Source: a bacterium (lineage in GTDB: Bacteria > Zhuqueibacterota > Zhuqueibacteria > Residuimicrobiales > Residuimicrobiaceae). Taken from it: 41,269 nt of DNA. The notes under the pieces were generated by a model. The model saw only the letters and a list, made by a program, of their open reading frames with translations, did not search any database and was not told where the DNA came from. The stretch's first letter is position 1. Each line of letters starts with the position of its first letter. Shown piece after piece: positions 41,131 through 41,269 of this stretch. The stretch lies in contig JAKPUX010000196.1 in NCBI GenBank assembly GCA_029554865.1, positions 1-41,269 on the forward strand, given 5' to 3'. The translations under genes were made by a program, and so were the position numbers.

Positions 41131-41269
41131 ATGACCAGGATTGAGATTCTCAAGTCAGCCCTCAAAGATCAGATCGGACGGTTTGATAGTGAATCCCGAA
41201 AACACAAACGGCTTCATCGCCGCCTAAGGACCATGGTTTTTGTGCTGGCCGCCGCCACTACAATTCTTT
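41131..41269 (+). CDS. Truncated membrane protein, 3' end beyond window
   Basis: The frame is open to the right edge (46 codons). GGGAGAAAAT is a good ribosome site before the ATG at 41131. The product begins with about 34 charged residues (RFDSESRKHKRLHRRLR) followed by a hydrophobic helix, VFVLAAATT. This layout, a basic helical lead followed by a membrane helix, is reminiscent of SLATT/DUF4231-type proteins, but too little is visible to be sure. It is the last gene of the AT-rich cluster in this window. Confidence 0.5.
   Translation, partial: MTRIEILKSALKDQIGRFDSESRKHKRLHRRLRTMVFVLAAATTIL

Noticed and set aside
1..41269. CRISPR arrays, tRNA/rRNA genes, insertion sequences, integrase and attachment sites
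   Set aside because: I looked for regular direct repeats, cloverleaf-like segments and transposase motifs and found none I could support.

Overview
This 41.3-kb window is a gene-dense, mostly high-GC bacterial chromosome segment with about 35 protein genes, short intergenic gaps and frequent strand switches. I see no rRNA, tRNA, CRISPR array, insertion sequence or integrase. A serine-palmitoyltransferase-like gene, sigma-54 enhancer-binding regulators, an OPT transporter and a CNT nucleoside transporter fit a Gram-negative bacterium, perhaps of the Fibrobacteres-Chlorobi-Bacteroidetes neighbourhood (KSB1/Calditrichaeota-like). That placement is an inference from gene content only. Several promoters read as TTGNNN-17 bp-TATATT.

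Region 1 (1-7.9 kb, all minus strand). It starts with a truncated exported beta-rich protein, followed by a purine-type permease and a CNT nucleoside transporter with their own promoter. Next comes an unusual cassette: an unrecognised 340-aa protein, a protein with an HLxxCxxC zinc-finger motif like that of anti-sigma factors, and a membrane-anchored Lon-type Ser/Lys protease carrying FG-GAP-like repeats on the far side of the membrane. I think this may be an undescribed signalling system.

Region 2 (8-15.6 kb). A small membrane protein and NAD-malic enzyme share a bidirectional terminator. A double-GNAT protein and a five-gene operon follow: thioredoxin, mannose-1-phosphate guanylyltransferase, an unknown, a PTS EIIA and a zinc-ribbon protein. 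Region 3 (14.3-18 kb) holds a serine-palmitoyltransferase-like enzyme divergent from an extended SDR, possibly two steps of bacterial ceramide synthesis, plus a TonB-like anchored protein with a winged-helix-like domain.

Region 4 (18-27 kb). cutA, an aminotransferase and a sigma-54 activator lead to a consensus -24/-12 promoter with an upstream dyad that drives an exported HEAT-repeat protein. An OPT transporter, a lipoprotein, an HExxH protein and a second NtrC-type regulator follow. Region 5 (27-34 kb) carries sbcD-sbcC, a flippase-like membrane protein, and two tandem thymidylate-kinase-like genes with a small partner.

Region 6 (34-41.3 kb). After a radical SAM protein and arfB, the base composition becomes visibly more AT-rich. 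A pseudo-receiver/SARP-type regulator is followed by a beta-rich protein, a coiled-coil protein and a truncated membrane protein. The coiled-coil protein shares its C-terminal domain with the protein encoded at 35.7 kb. Similar short TAATTNAG-type repeats lie in front of several of these genes. This is the second candidate for an undescribed system.
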